A DNA stretch of 37,657 nt from CAZWSE01 sp964636575. Its GTDB lineage: Bacteria; Pseudomonadota; Alphaproteobacteria; Rhodobacterales; Rhodobacteraceae. Below the pieces are notes generated by a model, which was given only the letters and a program-made list of their open reading frames with translations, had not been told where the DNA came from and did not search any database. Location: contig CAZWSE010000023.1 of the NCBI GenBank assembly GCA_964636575.1, positions 1 through 37,657 of the forward strand, in the 5' to 3' direction. Numbering within the stretch: the first letter of the stretch is position 1; each line of letters starts with the position of its first letter. Made by a program: the position numbers and the translations under genes. Positions 8,135 to 16,600 of this stretch are shown here, one piece after another.

Positions 8135-8892
8135 TGGCGAAGCCTGACCTCACCCTAACCGATGGCACCCAAGGGTTGCACATCACCAACCTGCGCAAAA
8201 GTTATCGCAAAAAGGTCGTGATCCGCGATTTCTCGATGCATCTGGATCGCGGAGAGGTCGTGGCGCTGCTTGGGCCGAACGGATCAGGCAAGACGACGAC
8301 CTTCTATTCGGTGGCTGGTCTGGTGACGCCCGAAGGCGGCAATGTGGTGATAGACGGACAGGACGTGACGACCTTTCCGATGTACCGCCGCGCCCAACTT
8401 GGGATCGGGTATCTGCCGCAGGAAATGAGCATTTTTCGCGGGCTGAACGTCGAAGACAACATTTTAGCGATCTTGGACATCTCGACCCGCGACCGGCACA
8501 AAAAACGTGAACGGCTGGAAGAATTGCTGTCCGAGTTTTCGATCGAACACCTGCGCCGCGCGCCTGCGTTAGCGCTTTCGGGGGGTGAACGACGCCGTGT
8601 TGAGATTGCGCGCTGTTTGGCCGCAGACCCGAATTATCTGCTGCTGGACGAGCCTTTTGCGGGGGTTGATCCGATTTCTGTGACGGATATCCGGCACCTT
8701 GTCGCGGATCTGAAAAAGCGCGGCATTGGGGTCTTGATCACAGATCACAACGTGCGGGAAACGCTCGAAATTGTGGACCGTGCGTATATTTTGCACGATG
8801 GCAAAGTGTTGATGTCCGGAACCCCCGAAGAGGTGGTGCAGAACGAGAATGTGCGCCGTGTCTACCTAGGTGATAATTTCCGAATTTCGTGA
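8134..8892 (+). CDS. lptB: LPS export ABC transporter ATP-binding protein LptB
   Basis: Cytoplasmic ATPase that powers extraction of LPS from the inner membrane together with LptF and LptG, which are not in this window. The 252-residue protein has Walker A GPNGSGKT (47-54), Q-loop Q96 in YLPQEMS, the signature LSGGE (148-152) followed by RRRVEIAR, Walker B LLLDEP (169-174) and switch H205 in LITDHNVRETL. These motifs and the length match LptB rather than a generic importer ATPase. It is the last gene of the tightly spaced run. In many proteobacteria rpoN follows immediately; here 251 non-coding bases separate lptB from hpf. Confidence 0.97.
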   Translation: MAKPDLTLTDGTQGLHITNLRKSYRKKVVIRDFSMHLDRGEVVALLGPNGSGKTTTFYSVAGLVTPEGGNVVIDGQDVTTFPMYRRAQLGIGYLPQEMSIFRGLNVEDNILAILDISTRDRHKKRERLEELLSEFSIEHLRRAPALALSGGERRRVEIARCLAADPNYLLLDEPFAGVDPISVTDIRHLVADLKKRGIGVLITDHNVRETLEIVDRAYILHDGKVLMSGTPEEVVQNENVRRVYLGDNFRIS

Positions 8893-8944
8893 TAGTTCGC
8901 GGAAAACATTAACCAATTTCAGCTCAGACGATGGTCGGTTTTGA

Positions 8945-8975
8945 TTGACAGAACGGGGTGTCATGGCCTCAAATA
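8945..8975 (+). promoter_or_regulatory. Possible promoter upstream of hpf
   Basis: A perfect -35 TTGACA (8945-8950) is followed after 19 bases by CAAATA (8970-8975), a poor -10. It lies in the 251-base gap between lptB and hpf, which suggests hpf-ptsN can be transcribed separately from the lpt operon. No clear terminator was seen in this gap. Weak prediction. Confidence 0.25.
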
Positions 8976-9143
8976 AGAGAATGACGCCACTCAGACTCAA
9001 CGGATTGTGCTCCAAACCTTTTTGCAAGGGGCTTGAAACCCGCTTTTCTGGTGAACACGTCAATTCATACAGACACAGGTTCTAATCGGTCCCAATACGG
9101 GGTCCGCAGAACGGATGTGACTGTCAAATAACAAGGAGACGCA

Positions 9144-9707
9144 ATGCGCTATCAGATCACCGGAAAACAGATCGACATCGGCGAAGCCCTTCAAACTCAT
9201 GTGAAATCCGAACTCGACGGAGTGGTCCAGAAATACGCGGAACGACCGACCGACGCGAACGTGATTTTTTCCAAATCAGCGCATGAGTATGTCTGCGAAG
9301 CAACCGTTCATCTTTCAACCGGACTGACAGCGCAGGCCAAGGCGCATGCTACTGAAATCTATGCAGCTTTTGACAGTTGTAGCGAGAAAATGGAAAAGCA
9401 GTTGCGCCGGTACAAGCGCCGGTTGAAGGACCACCACAAGGACCGCTCCGAACCGATTGAACAGATCGGTGCGTCCTACAATATTCTGTCCGCCAAAGAG
9501 CACACGGAGGACGCTGAACCAGAGACGCTACAGCCAATGATTATCGCTGAAATGCAGACCAAAGTGCCGTCACTGTCTGTCGGCGAAGCGGTCATGCAGA
9601 TGGAAATCGCAGGGGCCCCTGTTTTGGTCTTCAGAAACGAAGGAAAGGACGGCGTAAACGTTGTTTATCGTCGCGAAGACGGAAACATTGGTTGGATTGA
9701 CCCGTAA
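9144..9707 (+). CDS. hpf: Ribosome hibernation promoting factor, long form
   Basis: Binds the 30S subunit near the decoding centre and promotes 100S ribosome dimers in stationary or stressed cells. The 187-residue protein has an N-terminal S30AE domain (about 1-100) starting MRYQITGKQIDIGEALQTHV, with the basic helix EKMEKQLRRYKRRLKDH. A linker and a C-terminal dimerisation domain (about 130-187, VGEAVMQMEIAGAPVLVFRN, ending IGWIDP) follow. The two-domain length identifies long HPF rather than short HPF/YfiA. AAGGAGA sits five bases before the ATG, a strong ribosome-binding site. It is followed after 54 bases by ptsN, the usual pairing. Confidence 0.95.
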   Translation: MRYQITGKQIDIGEALQTHVKSELDGVVQKYAERPTDANVIFSKSAHEYVCEATVHLSTGLTAQAKAHATEIYAAFDSCSEKMEKQLRRYKRRLKDHHKDRSEPIEQIGASYNILSAKEHTEDAEPETLQPMIIAEMQTKVPSLSVGEAVMQMEIAGAPVLVFRNEGKDGVNVVYRREDGNIGWIDP

Positions 9708-9761
9708 AGGCTGTATATAGCGCGGACACTGCCACCGACTCAGTCACAACAAGGCTTAAAG

Positions 9762-10226
9762 ATGGATTTGTCAGAACTCTTGAAACCAGAGGCCGTTAAG
9801 GTCGTTTCTTCTGCATCAAGCAAAAAGCGCCTTCTTCAGGATCTCGCTGATCTTGCAGGCGCGGCCTATGGGCTGGACGCTTCGTTGACGAATGAGTGTT
9901 TGGTGGAACGTGAAGGTCTTGGCCCCACGGGCGTTGGCAACGGTGTCGCCCTACCGCATGCACGTATGGAAAACCTCGAACAGGTGGTTGGCGCGTTTGT
10001 ATTGCTCGAACGTCCTGTGGATTTTCATTCGGTGGACCGCCAGCCAGTTGATCTGATCTTTGGCCTGTTCGCACCGAAAGACGCGGGCGCAGAGCATTTG
10101 AAGTCTTTGGCGGCCGTGTCACGCACCCTGCGCGACCCTGAGGTTTGCGGCAAACTGCGAGCGAACCCTGATCCCTCGACGCTGTTCATGATTTTGACAG
10201 CCTTGGACAACCAGCAAGCCGCCTAA
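9762..10226 (+). CDS. ptsN: Nitrogen-PTS EIIA protein PtsN
   Basis: EIIA-Ntr of the nitrogen phosphotransferase system, a cytoplasmic regulator phosphorylated by NPr and involved in potassium, nitrogen and envelope signalling. The 154-residue protein has the EIIA fold, with the phosphorylated histidine at H66 in GNGVALPHARM and the conserved HLKSLAAVSRTLRD region towards the C terminus. In most proteobacteria it sits downstream of rpoN-hpf; here hpf is present but rpoN is not adjacent. Its TAA overlaps the TAG of the convergent sulfotransferase gene (shared bases 10223-10226), so the genes end face to face without a terminator between them. Confidence 0.95.
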   Translation: MDLSELLKPEAVKVVSSASSKKRLLQDLADLAGAAYGLDASLTNECLVEREGLGPTGVGNGVALPHARMENLEQVVGAFVLLERPVDFHSVDRQPVDLIFGLFAPKDAGAEHLKSLAAVSRTLRDPEVCGKLRANPDPSTLFMILTALDNQQAA

Positions 10227-11644
10227 GCGGACCACGGCCCGAACCCGAACATCATGTAGTCGCGCTGGTATATCTGCGCGATCATGGTCTCAATCTCATC
10301 GTCATATATGTCTGCCAATGTGAATGGTGTGTCGTCTTGAGATGCAGGCATAGGCGTGTTCTTAAGGCCGACCCGCGCAGCAAGGCCATTCAGGTCTTCG
10401 GCCATAGTCGTTTCGCGCAAGATCAAATCGGGTAGGGCGAAGGTGCCAAACCCCTGCACGATCTGCGACTGTGTGCACCATGCAGGGTCAATCCGGATCG
10501 GCGTTTGCCCCGCAAGGTTCGCTTTCACGAAGTCCAGAAAGGCAACAAAAGCGGCGCGATGTTGGATCCGGTCGTATCCGTCCATCTCGTCCGGCAAGGG
10601 CAGGGCAAATCGCTTTATCAGGGTTTGGCGGATGGCCACGTAGGCGTCCGGTCCGTCCCCCAGAATATAGGTGCAAAACGCATTATGTACGCGCAAGGCT
10701 GGATGGCGCAGCACCGTAAAGCTGCGATGGTCTTTGTGCTTTCGCTTCCACTGGCGCAGGGTTTTTTGGGTGAAGGCACGTTGCAAGTCATCAACGTCAC
10801 CCCCGTCAAGCGCTGCCAGCCATGTCTCAACCGCGTCGGTCGGGCCGCCCTTTATGGGCAGATGCATCAAGGGCGCGGTTTTGGCAGCCACATAGCTAGG
10901 GACAACTGGCCCGCGGCGCGGTTCAAAATTGGGGGTGCGGGACAGGTTAAAACTGTCCAAGCGCGCCACAGCTTGTTCCATATCTTCAAAGTTCGCGACC
11001 TTGTCCGACAGGGGCGCAGGGTTTTGCTTTTTCAGGCTTTGATCTAGCTGTTCCAACCGGTCCTCGACGCCCAGATAAGCGGCAAGTCCGTTCAGAACTT
11101 CAACACTTTGCAGGTCTTCGTAGGCGATATAAAACGCAGTTTGTCCTGTGGTTTGAAGGGTGTTTAAAACGTCGACCTGAAAGGACTGCAACGCGGCCAG
11201 ATGGTCGATGAACTCATCCGCGTCAAACTGAACTTTTGCAGATCGCTGACGTTTTACATCTGTCAGCTTCCACTGGCCGGTTTCCTGCGCAATCTTCCAC
11301 GATACGTAGCTTTCGGCGGGGTTGCGGGTCAGGATGATCTTGGCACAGCGCGGATTTGTCAGGCAGGGTTCCAGCACCCGTGCATCGTGATCGTGAAAAA
11401 ACCGAAACCCGCCGATGCCTTTGGTTTCATCCTTGATTGTATTGACCAATAGGCTGGGGTCTTTGTCACGTACAGTTTGGGTGATGCCCAGAATATCGGT
11501 GCGATTGGGGTAGCCGATGAAGTGCGGATTGAAGGCTTCCCCGTAGCAAGTGACCCCGTTCAATGCGTTCAGATTGGTTTCCAGAAAGTTCGATCCGGTT
11601 CGCATTTCGGCCAGCACAACGAAGGTGTCGAAGGCCCCGTTCAT
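10223..11644 (-). CDS. Two-module sulfotransferase-like protein, end of the glycan operon
   Basis: Probably transfers sulfate from PAPS to a surface glycan or lipid-linked sugar. The 473-residue protein seems to contain two sulfotransferase modules. The first (about 1-200) has a 5'-phosphosulfate-binding-like loop RTGSNFLE (15-22) and a 3'-phosphate-binding-like motif ILTRNPAESYVSWK (104-117), as in NodH/Stf0-like enzymes. The second (about 250-470) has HLPIKGGPTDAVETWL (from 261), like the HIPKTGGTS loop of Sulfotransfer_2 enzymes but lacking its KTGGT core, then FTVLRHPALRVHNAF (309-323), like their RHP motif. The ATG overlaps the upstream stop as ATGA, so it is translated with the GT14 gene. 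The function is inferred from motifs; the real acceptor is unknown. The second module may be degenerate. Confidence 0.8.
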   Translation of the reverse strand: MNGAFDTFVVLAEMRTGSNFLETNLNALNGVTCYGEAFNPHFIGYPNRTDILGITQTVRDKDPSLLVNTIKDETKGIGGFRFFHDHDARVLEPCLTNPRCAKIILTRNPAESYVSWKIAQETGQWKLTDVKRQRSAKVQFDADEFIDHLAALQSFQVDVLNTLQTTGQTAFYIAYEDLQSVEVLNGLAAYLGVEDRLEQLDQSLKKQNPAPLSDKVANFEDMEQAVARLDSFNLSRTPNFEPRRGPVVPSYVAAKTAPLMHLPIKGGPTDAVETWLAALDGGDVDDLQRAFTQKTLRQWKRKHKDHRSFTVLRHPALRVHNAFCTYILGDGPDAYVAIRQTLIKRFALPLPDEMDGYDRIQHRAAFVAFLDFVKANLAGQTPIRIDPAWCTQSQIVQGFGTFALPDLILRETTMAEDLNGLAARVGLKNTPMPASQDDTPFTLADIYDDEIETMIAQIYQRDYMMFGFGPWSA

Positions 11645-13338
11645 TGGACAAGATAGGGTTTGCGTGGCGGCTTGGGCGCGGCCACTGGATCACGTTCAAC
11701 AGGAAAGTCGCCCATCAGGTAGGGGTGCATTCCTTGGTTTTTGAGGTTCTGTAGGAACTGGCCAAAGCCATGCAAGTCAACCATCTGTGGGACTTCAGAC
11801 AAGCGGCGCAATGGCATCTGTCCGATCTCGTCCATAATGCTTTGCAAAGGCTCCATCGGGGCTTCGATAAATTCAGCCATCGTCCAAATGCGCACCCGCG
11901 CCTTCGTGGCGGGTGAACGCAGGACTTCCAGATGCTCGCTTTCGATCTTTTGCATGGCCGCAGCCAGTCGTCGGATATCCGAAAAGTTCATGTTCGACTG
12001 GAACAGTTTGACCGCCCATGCGCCCGAAATCACCGAAATCTGTGCGTTTGGATCACGGCTGATCTGAACATTAACCTGCTGGTTGTCGGTTGGACTGAAT
12101 TGAAAGCACTGACGTTCGCCGCGTGTGTTCCAGATCAGGCTGGTCAGAAAGGCGGCGGGGTCATAGTCGCGTGCCTCGGCGCTGTCGCTTAAAGCACCGT
12201 TGATGACCGATTGATCGCCAGCAAAATGCACCCGATCCGGCGCAAAAAGATGCCCGTGCACCCGTGCACCGGTGTTTTTGGTTAGCCAAGGTTCCCAGTT
12301 TTCAAACAGCTCCGCAAAACCTTGAAACATGGAATAGGCGCCCGCGGTGACCCCGTTTTCCCAGTCGCGATTTGGAAAGCGGCTTTGCATGTAAAGCCCC
12401 GGTCGCCCGCGTGTTCGCCGCTCAACCGCTTTGGCAAAGATGCGGTCGATTTTACCTGGGTTTGGCTCTGTCTTTTTCATCGACAGCCCGTCGTAAGCCA
12501 GAAAGGCCTCATATAACCTGTCGGCACGGGGCCAGATTTTGCGCGCCACAAAGCAATCGGACCGGCGCAGCAGTTGCAAGTGATCGTCGTAGAAGATGTG
12601 CGGTTTGCCTTGAAAGTCGAACTTGGACAGGGTCAACGACCGGCTTTCGATGTTGGTTGAATACTGACGCACCAGCGTCTGGAAATAGCTCTCATCCGGG
12701 ATCCAGACCTGCTTGAAATAGCGGTCGTATTCTACGCGGTCGGGGTCTTGCAGGATCGCGGACAGGGTTTGGCGGGTCAGACACCACCACTGTGATCCCA
12801 TGTGCGGCACAAGCCCTTTTGGCATCTTTCGATGCAACCGGAACCGACGTTGGAATTCGACATAGGCATCAAACAGAATGCGGTTCTTTTTCCATGAAAA
12901 CGGGAAGCGCAGGGTGAACCGTTCCTGATCGAGCCCGCCAACGGTCCAAGGCACATCGGCGGTCGTGGCGCTTTCGATGAAGTCGGTGCGGGGTCGGGCC
13001 TCTAGGTAGTCGACCAATTCCTCGACGGGGCGCAGTGGTAGACAGGATCCGGAGGCCAGATAGACGTGCCGGACGTCTTCAAAATCGGCCAACATGACCT
13101 CGCCGGCAGATTGGGTCGCAGCCAAAATCCCCCAAGTTCCCCATTCACAGCGATGGCGTTTGGAAAAGCGGACGTTCTTGAGATCGGAGAACCGGCTGAC
13201 GAAGGCATTGAAGTTTTTGGTTGGGACGATCTTGTCAACGTGGATGACAACGGGACAGCCCGCGTTCGCCCAATGACGGGCGACTTGTTCGGCACGGGCC
13301 AAAGCCGTGTGCACCAGCATGACAATGCCGACGCTCAC
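11641..13338 (-). CDS. GT14 (core-2/I-branching-type) glycosyltransferase with long C-terminal domain
   Basis: The first ~245 of 565 residues resemble GT14 beta-1,6-N-acetylglucosaminyltransferases: an opening GIVMLVHTALARAEQVARHW, VVIHVDKIV, the VYLASGSCLPLRPVEELVDYL block and GSQWWCLTRQTL. In animals such enzymes branch mucin glycans; in bacteria they are thought to act on surface polysaccharides. The remaining ~300 residues (from about 250) form an extra domain with no motif I can assign a role to; I recall a C-terminal domain of unknown function (DUF5927) on Rhodobacterales members. GTG 13338 is chosen because it overlaps the previous TGA as GTGA. It sits between a GT92-like enzyme and a sulfotransferase with 4-base overlaps at both ends, arguing for one pathway. 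Confidence 0.82.
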   Translation of the reverse strand: MSVGIVMLVHTALARAEQVARHWANAGCPVVIHVDKIVPTKNFNAFVSRFSDLKNVRFSKRHRCEWGTWGILAATQSAGEVMLADFEDVRHVYLASGSCLPLRPVEELVDYLEARPRTDFIESATTADVPWTVGGLDQERFTLRFPFSWKKNRILFDAYVEFQRRFRLHRKMPKGLVPHMGSQWWCLTRQTLSAILQDPDRVEYDRYFKQVWIPDESYFQTLVRQYSTNIESRSLTLSKFDFQGKPHIFYDDHLQLLRRSDCFVARKIWPRADRLYEAFLAYDGLSMKKTEPNPGKIDRIFAKAVERRTRGRPGLYMQSRFPNRDWENGVTAGAYSMFQGFAELFENWEPWLTKNTGARVHGHLFAPDRVHFAGDQSVINGALSDSAEARDYDPAAFLTSLIWNTRGERQCFQFSPTDNQQVNVQISRDPNAQISVISGAWAVKLFQSNMNFSDIRRLAAAMQKIESEHLEVLRSPATKARVRIWTMAEFIEAPMEPLQSIMDEIGQMPLRRLSEVPQMVDLHGFGQFLQNLKNQGMHPYLMGDFPVERDPVAAPKPPRKPYLVQ

Positions 13339-14345
13339 GCCCAGTTGCCCTTAGACATAAGCCCCAGAATTTCGAGCTGCCGCCAGTTGATGTATTTCTC
13401 GGACCATTTGCACCATAGTTGGGGATCATTTTCCAACCGTTCTGCATAGGCCTTGTATTCGATGCTGGCGGCATAGTGTTGGTTGCGCTCAAGCTCTTCG
13501 CGGGCCTTCTGGCCGAAGGTGTCGATGAACTTGGCATGCAGCAAAATACCGGAGGCTTTCTCGCCGCCCCATTCGTCGTAAACCTGGTTCAAACCACGGG
13601 GCAGCAGCATGTGGGACGAGCTGACATAGGCATAACGCTTGTCCCATTTGACCAGCGGGATCTTGTTCAACGCAGGCGCCTTTTCGGGGGCATCGGGAAA
13701 GAATACACGGGCGCGGGGTCCACCTTGGATCCATAGGTTCCCGAAGCGGCGATTCTTGCGCATCACATAGTTGCCGCTGTCGAACCAAGACGCGATCTCA
13801 AGGGGGTTCTGACCCTCAACATAAGGTTGTTCGTCAATCCGGCCCTTGGGGTACATATCCAGCAACATGGCGGAAAAAGACTTGATGGATGAGGCATCCA
13901 ACCAGTCGGTCAAAGCGCGCAAAGGGCGTGTATCGCAAAACGGATAAACCAGAAACTCGTCTGGATCGACGGTCAAAGACCAGTGGCCATGGGCGTGCTT
14001 CATCTGAAGCCAGTTCAGCCAGTCGACACCAAAACGGGCGCGCTTGTAGCTGGCGGTGGCATGCCACAATGACACATCTGGTTGGTCTTCAAGATACTGG
14101 CGGGACCCATCGGTGCTGTCGTTGTCGACAACAAAGAAATGGTTCACGCCCATCTTGCGATAGTAATCTAGGAAGAATGGCAGGCGGATACGCTCATTGC
14201 GCAGGGTTGAGAACACCAAAAGATCTTCGGGTTTGATCTGGGCGGTACGGTCGGCAACAGGGCGCAACTCACGACGCTTACGGAACGCACGAATGCGCCA
14301 CCGTTTTCGCTGAAGCCTCAGCCTGTAAGACTGCCAAACGCCCAC
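13335..14345 (-). CDS. Glycosyltransferase family 2/92-like protein
   Basis: Inferred nucleotide-sugar-dependent glycosyltransferase of the group usually labelled glycosyltransferase family 2 or 92. The 336-residue protein has a basic N terminus (1-35). A GT-A core follows, with FSTLRNERIRLPFFLDYYRK, the VDNDSTDG motif (73-80) for nucleotide binding and the metal-binding DPDE (127-130), then FWIQGGPRARVFF-like and HAKFIDTF segments typical of this group. No signal peptide or membrane helix is apparent, so it is likely cytoplasmic. The start is GTG 14345 with GGGGCG just upstream. Its stop overlaps the next start (GTGA). The 52 bases between it and the GT4 gene hold nothing recognisable. Donor and acceptor cannot be told from sequence. 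Confidence 0.82.
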   Translation of the reverse strand: MGVWQSYRLRLQRKRWRIRAFRKRRELRPVADRTAQIKPEDLLVFSTLRNERIRLPFFLDYYRKMGVNHFFVVDNDSTDGSRQYLEDQPDVSLWHATASYKRARFGVDWLNWLQMKHAHGHWSLTVDPDEFLVYPFCDTRPLRALTDWLDASSIKSFSAMLLDMYPKGRIDEQPYVEGQNPLEIASWFDSGNYVMRKNRRFGNLWIQGGPRARVFFPDAPEKAPALNKIPLVKWDKRYAYVSSSHMLLPRGLNQVYDEWGGEKASGILLHAKFIDTFGQKAREELERNQHYAASIEYKAYAERLENDPQLWCKWSEKYINWRQLEILGLMSKGNWA

Positions 14346-14397
14346 GTATCGCCCCTATTACCGCCTCTACACAAGTTTTTGTGCGCGTCTTTCGGTA

Positions 14398-15606
14398 TCA
14401 AGTTAACCTTAACACGAGGTTGAAGTGGGCATCCCAAGTTGGAGGCTCAAATTTCCCTTTGGTTTGGCTGCTTTGACCCGTGCGTGCCTCTTGTGCAAGT
14501 TTCTTAATGTTATCCGTCCATAAGTAACCTTCTGAGACGCTTGCGTAAACGGGAATGTGGCCCAAAACCTCCTTGAAGACGGGTAAATCGTTGCAAATTA
14601 TGGGCACATCTAGTGCTGCGGCTTCAATTGGGGGCAATCCATAGCCTTCTGCAAAGGTCGGGAACAGCAGCGCGCTGGCGTTTTTCATCAGGGAAAACAG
14701 GGCGTCATCGGTTAAATCCGGCAGCTCCAGAACCCCGCTTTCGCGGCCCAGCGCATCAAGTTGTTGGAACACATGGGCGTTGTTCCAGCCGCGTTTTCCA
14801 CAGATCAAAAGCTGTGGGGGGTCGGTCATTTCTGCCCACAGATCAAGTAAAAATTGATGGTTTTTGCGCGGCTCGATCGTGCCAACGGCCATCATATAGG
14901 GCGTCTTTACGCCCTCAGGCAGCGGCAAAACAAGCGGTTTTGGTACGTCTACCCCAAGGTGCGCGACGGCAGTTTCAGGGGTCAGATCCCAAGCACTACA
15001 ATGGCGCAAAATGTCCGACTGCGTATGCGCTGAATTGCACAGGATCAGATCAGCTTTTAACGCCACCCTTTTGAGCATTTTTCGAAAGCGATCGGTGCTG
15101 CCGGTGCCTTGGTACTGCGGGAAATCCAGTGGAATCGTATCGTGGATCATTACGGTGATTTGGCAATTTGCACCATGTTTGACGGCCCATAAAACACGCT
15201 CCGTCAGGTTAGACAGCCCCACGTTGATGTAGCGGGTGTTTGCGGGCAGGTGCTTGGCCAAGGTCTTGGTTAACCGGCTTGGCCTGCATCGCGCCAGTGC
15301 ATGACGGCGGGCATCTGCTTCGGCTTTCTTCCGGGTCTCGTCGCGTTTCGGGGACAGGCGCGACAGCACATCAAGTGCGCCCCACGGGGTTGTGCCGTCC
15401 ACTCGGCTGGCAAATTCAGATACGCCGCTTTGATCCAGCAGTATGTATCCAAGGCCGGTTTTGATCAGCCCGAACAGCGGTATCGGTTCCGCCAGCAATC
15501 GTTTCAAATAGGCGTGTTCGACCCTATCAACACCTGTCAGCGTTTGTCCGGCGCGGCTTGTCAGCCGGGTCAGGTCAAGCAGACGTGCGGGTGGGTCATG
15601 CGTCAT
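14398..15606 (-). CDS. Glycosyltransferase family 4 protein (GT-B)
   Basis: Cytoplasmic retaining GT-B glycosyltransferase, probably adding a sugar to a surface glycan. The 402-residue protein has a variable N-terminal acceptor half with MIHDTIPLDFPQ (153-164) and LILCNSAHTQSDI. The donor half contains AVGTIEPRKNHQFL (240-253), LLICGKRGWNN and the EX7E-type motif FAEGYGLPPIEAA (318-330). These features match Glycos_transf_1/GT4. ATG 15606 is preferred; it overlaps the end of galE by 11 bases, while an in-frame ATG at 15642 would add 12 residues further inside galE. It lies between galE and the GT92-like gene in the same direction, consistent with one operon. Substrate unknown. Confidence 0.88.
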   Translation of the reverse strand: MTHDPPARLLDLTRLTSRAGQTLTGVDRVEHAYLKRLLAEPIPLFGLIKTGLGYILLDQSGVSEFASRVDGTTPWGALDVLSRLSPKRDETRKKAEADARRHALARCRPSRLTKTLAKHLPANTRYINVGLSNLTERVLWAVKHGANCQITVMIHDTIPLDFPQYQGTGSTDRFRKMLKRVALKADLILCNSAHTQSDILRHCSAWDLTPETAVAHLGVDVPKPLVLPLPEGVKTPYMMAVGTIEPRKNHQFLLDLWAEMTDPPQLLICGKRGWNNAHVFQQLDALGRESGVLELPDLTDDALFSLMKNASALLFPTFAEGYGLPPIEAAALDVPIICNDLPVFKEVLGHIPVYASVSEGYLWTDNIKKLAQEARTGQSSQTKGKFEPPTWDAHFNLVLRLT

Positions 15607-16579
15607 ATGATCCAGTTTGGTGCCATCGCCATGCATCTGCAATCATGGTTTGCAGATCAGATCGTTTGGGGGACCATCCCAGTTCACGCTCGGCCCGTGT
15701 GGACCCTGAGACAAGTCTAGTGCAGTCACCGGGCCGACGTGGGCCATCTGATACTGGAACGGGTCGGTTGGTCACAGCGCCCGATTGATTGATGACATCG
15801 CGAACAGAGAATCCTGTTCCGGTGCCAAGGTTGAAGACGCGGTTGCCTTTCCCGTCCTCAAGCCAATTCAGACCCAGAATATGGGCATCGACCAGATCAC
15901 AGACATGCACATAGTCTCTGATACAGGTTCCATCGGGGGTGTCGTAGTCGGTGCCATGGACCGTAAGCGCCGCTCTTTTGCCATCAATCGCGTCCAGCAT
16001 CAGCGGGATCAGATGGGTTTCAGGTTGGTGAAATTCGCCAACCTCGGCCTCGGGATCTGCGCCTGCGACGTTGAAGTAGCGGAAGATGACGTGGTTCAGC
16101 CCGAAGGCATTTCCAAAGTCGGACAGGATGTCTTCAATCGCCCGTTTTGACGCGCCATAGGCGTTGATCGGATGCTGGGCAGAGCTTTCGTCCAGAACGA
16201 CGTTGTCCTGATCGCCATAGGTTGCGCAGGTCGATGAGAACACGAAGTTCAAGCAGTTTGCGGCAACGGCGGCTTCGATCAAGGTCAGCGACCCTTGCAC
16301 ATTGTTTCGCCAGTAAGCGCCCGGATCCTGCATGCTTTCACCAACCTGCGACAGGGCGGCAAAGTGCATGACGGCGACGGGTTTGTATTTGGCGAAAACG
16401 TCGTCGAGGCGGTTCCGATCCAATAGGTCACCTTGTTCGAATGGTCCGAATTTAACTGCGTCTTTCCAACCAGTTACAAGGTTGTCAAAGGTAACGGGCG
16501 TGTACCCAGCCTGCGCCAGAGCCTTGCATGCGTGCGAGCCGATATACCCCGCGCCGCCTGTTACCAGAACATGTTTCAC
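15596..16579 (-). CDS. galE: UDP-glucose 4-epimerase
   Basis: Interconverts UDP-glucose and UDP-galactose (or the N-acetylated forms) with tightly bound NAD, providing galactosyl donors for polysaccharide synthesis. The 327-residue extended-SDR protein has the NAD-binding TGGAGYIGSH (7-16) and the catalytic residues: S115/S116 in FSSTCATYG and Y141xxxK145 in YGASK. It also has the HFAALSQVGES and RYFNVAGADPEAE motifs typical of GalE. Immediately upstream (21 bases) is galU, which makes its substrate UDP-glucose. Length is normal. Whether it prefers UDP-Glc or UDP-GlcNAc cannot be decided from sequence alone. Confidence 0.95.
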   Translation of the reverse strand: MKHVLVTGGAGYIGSHACKALAQAGYTPVTFDNLVTGWKDAVKFGPFEQGDLLDRNRLDDVFAKYKPVAVMHFAALSQVGESMQDPGAYWRNNVQGSLTLIEAAVAANCLNFVFSSTCATYGDQDNVVLDESSAQHPINAYGASKRAIEDILSDFGNAFGLNHVIFRYFNVAGADPEAEVGEFHQPETHLIPLMLDAIDGKRAALTVHGTDYDTPDGTCIRDYVHVCDLVDAHILGLNWLEDGKGNRVFNLGTGTGFSVRDVINQSGAVTNRPVPVSDGPRRPGDCTRLVSGSTRAERELGWSPKRSDLQTMIADAWRWHQTGSYDA

Positions 16580-16600
16580 AAAGCCCCCCGGCGTTTGGGT

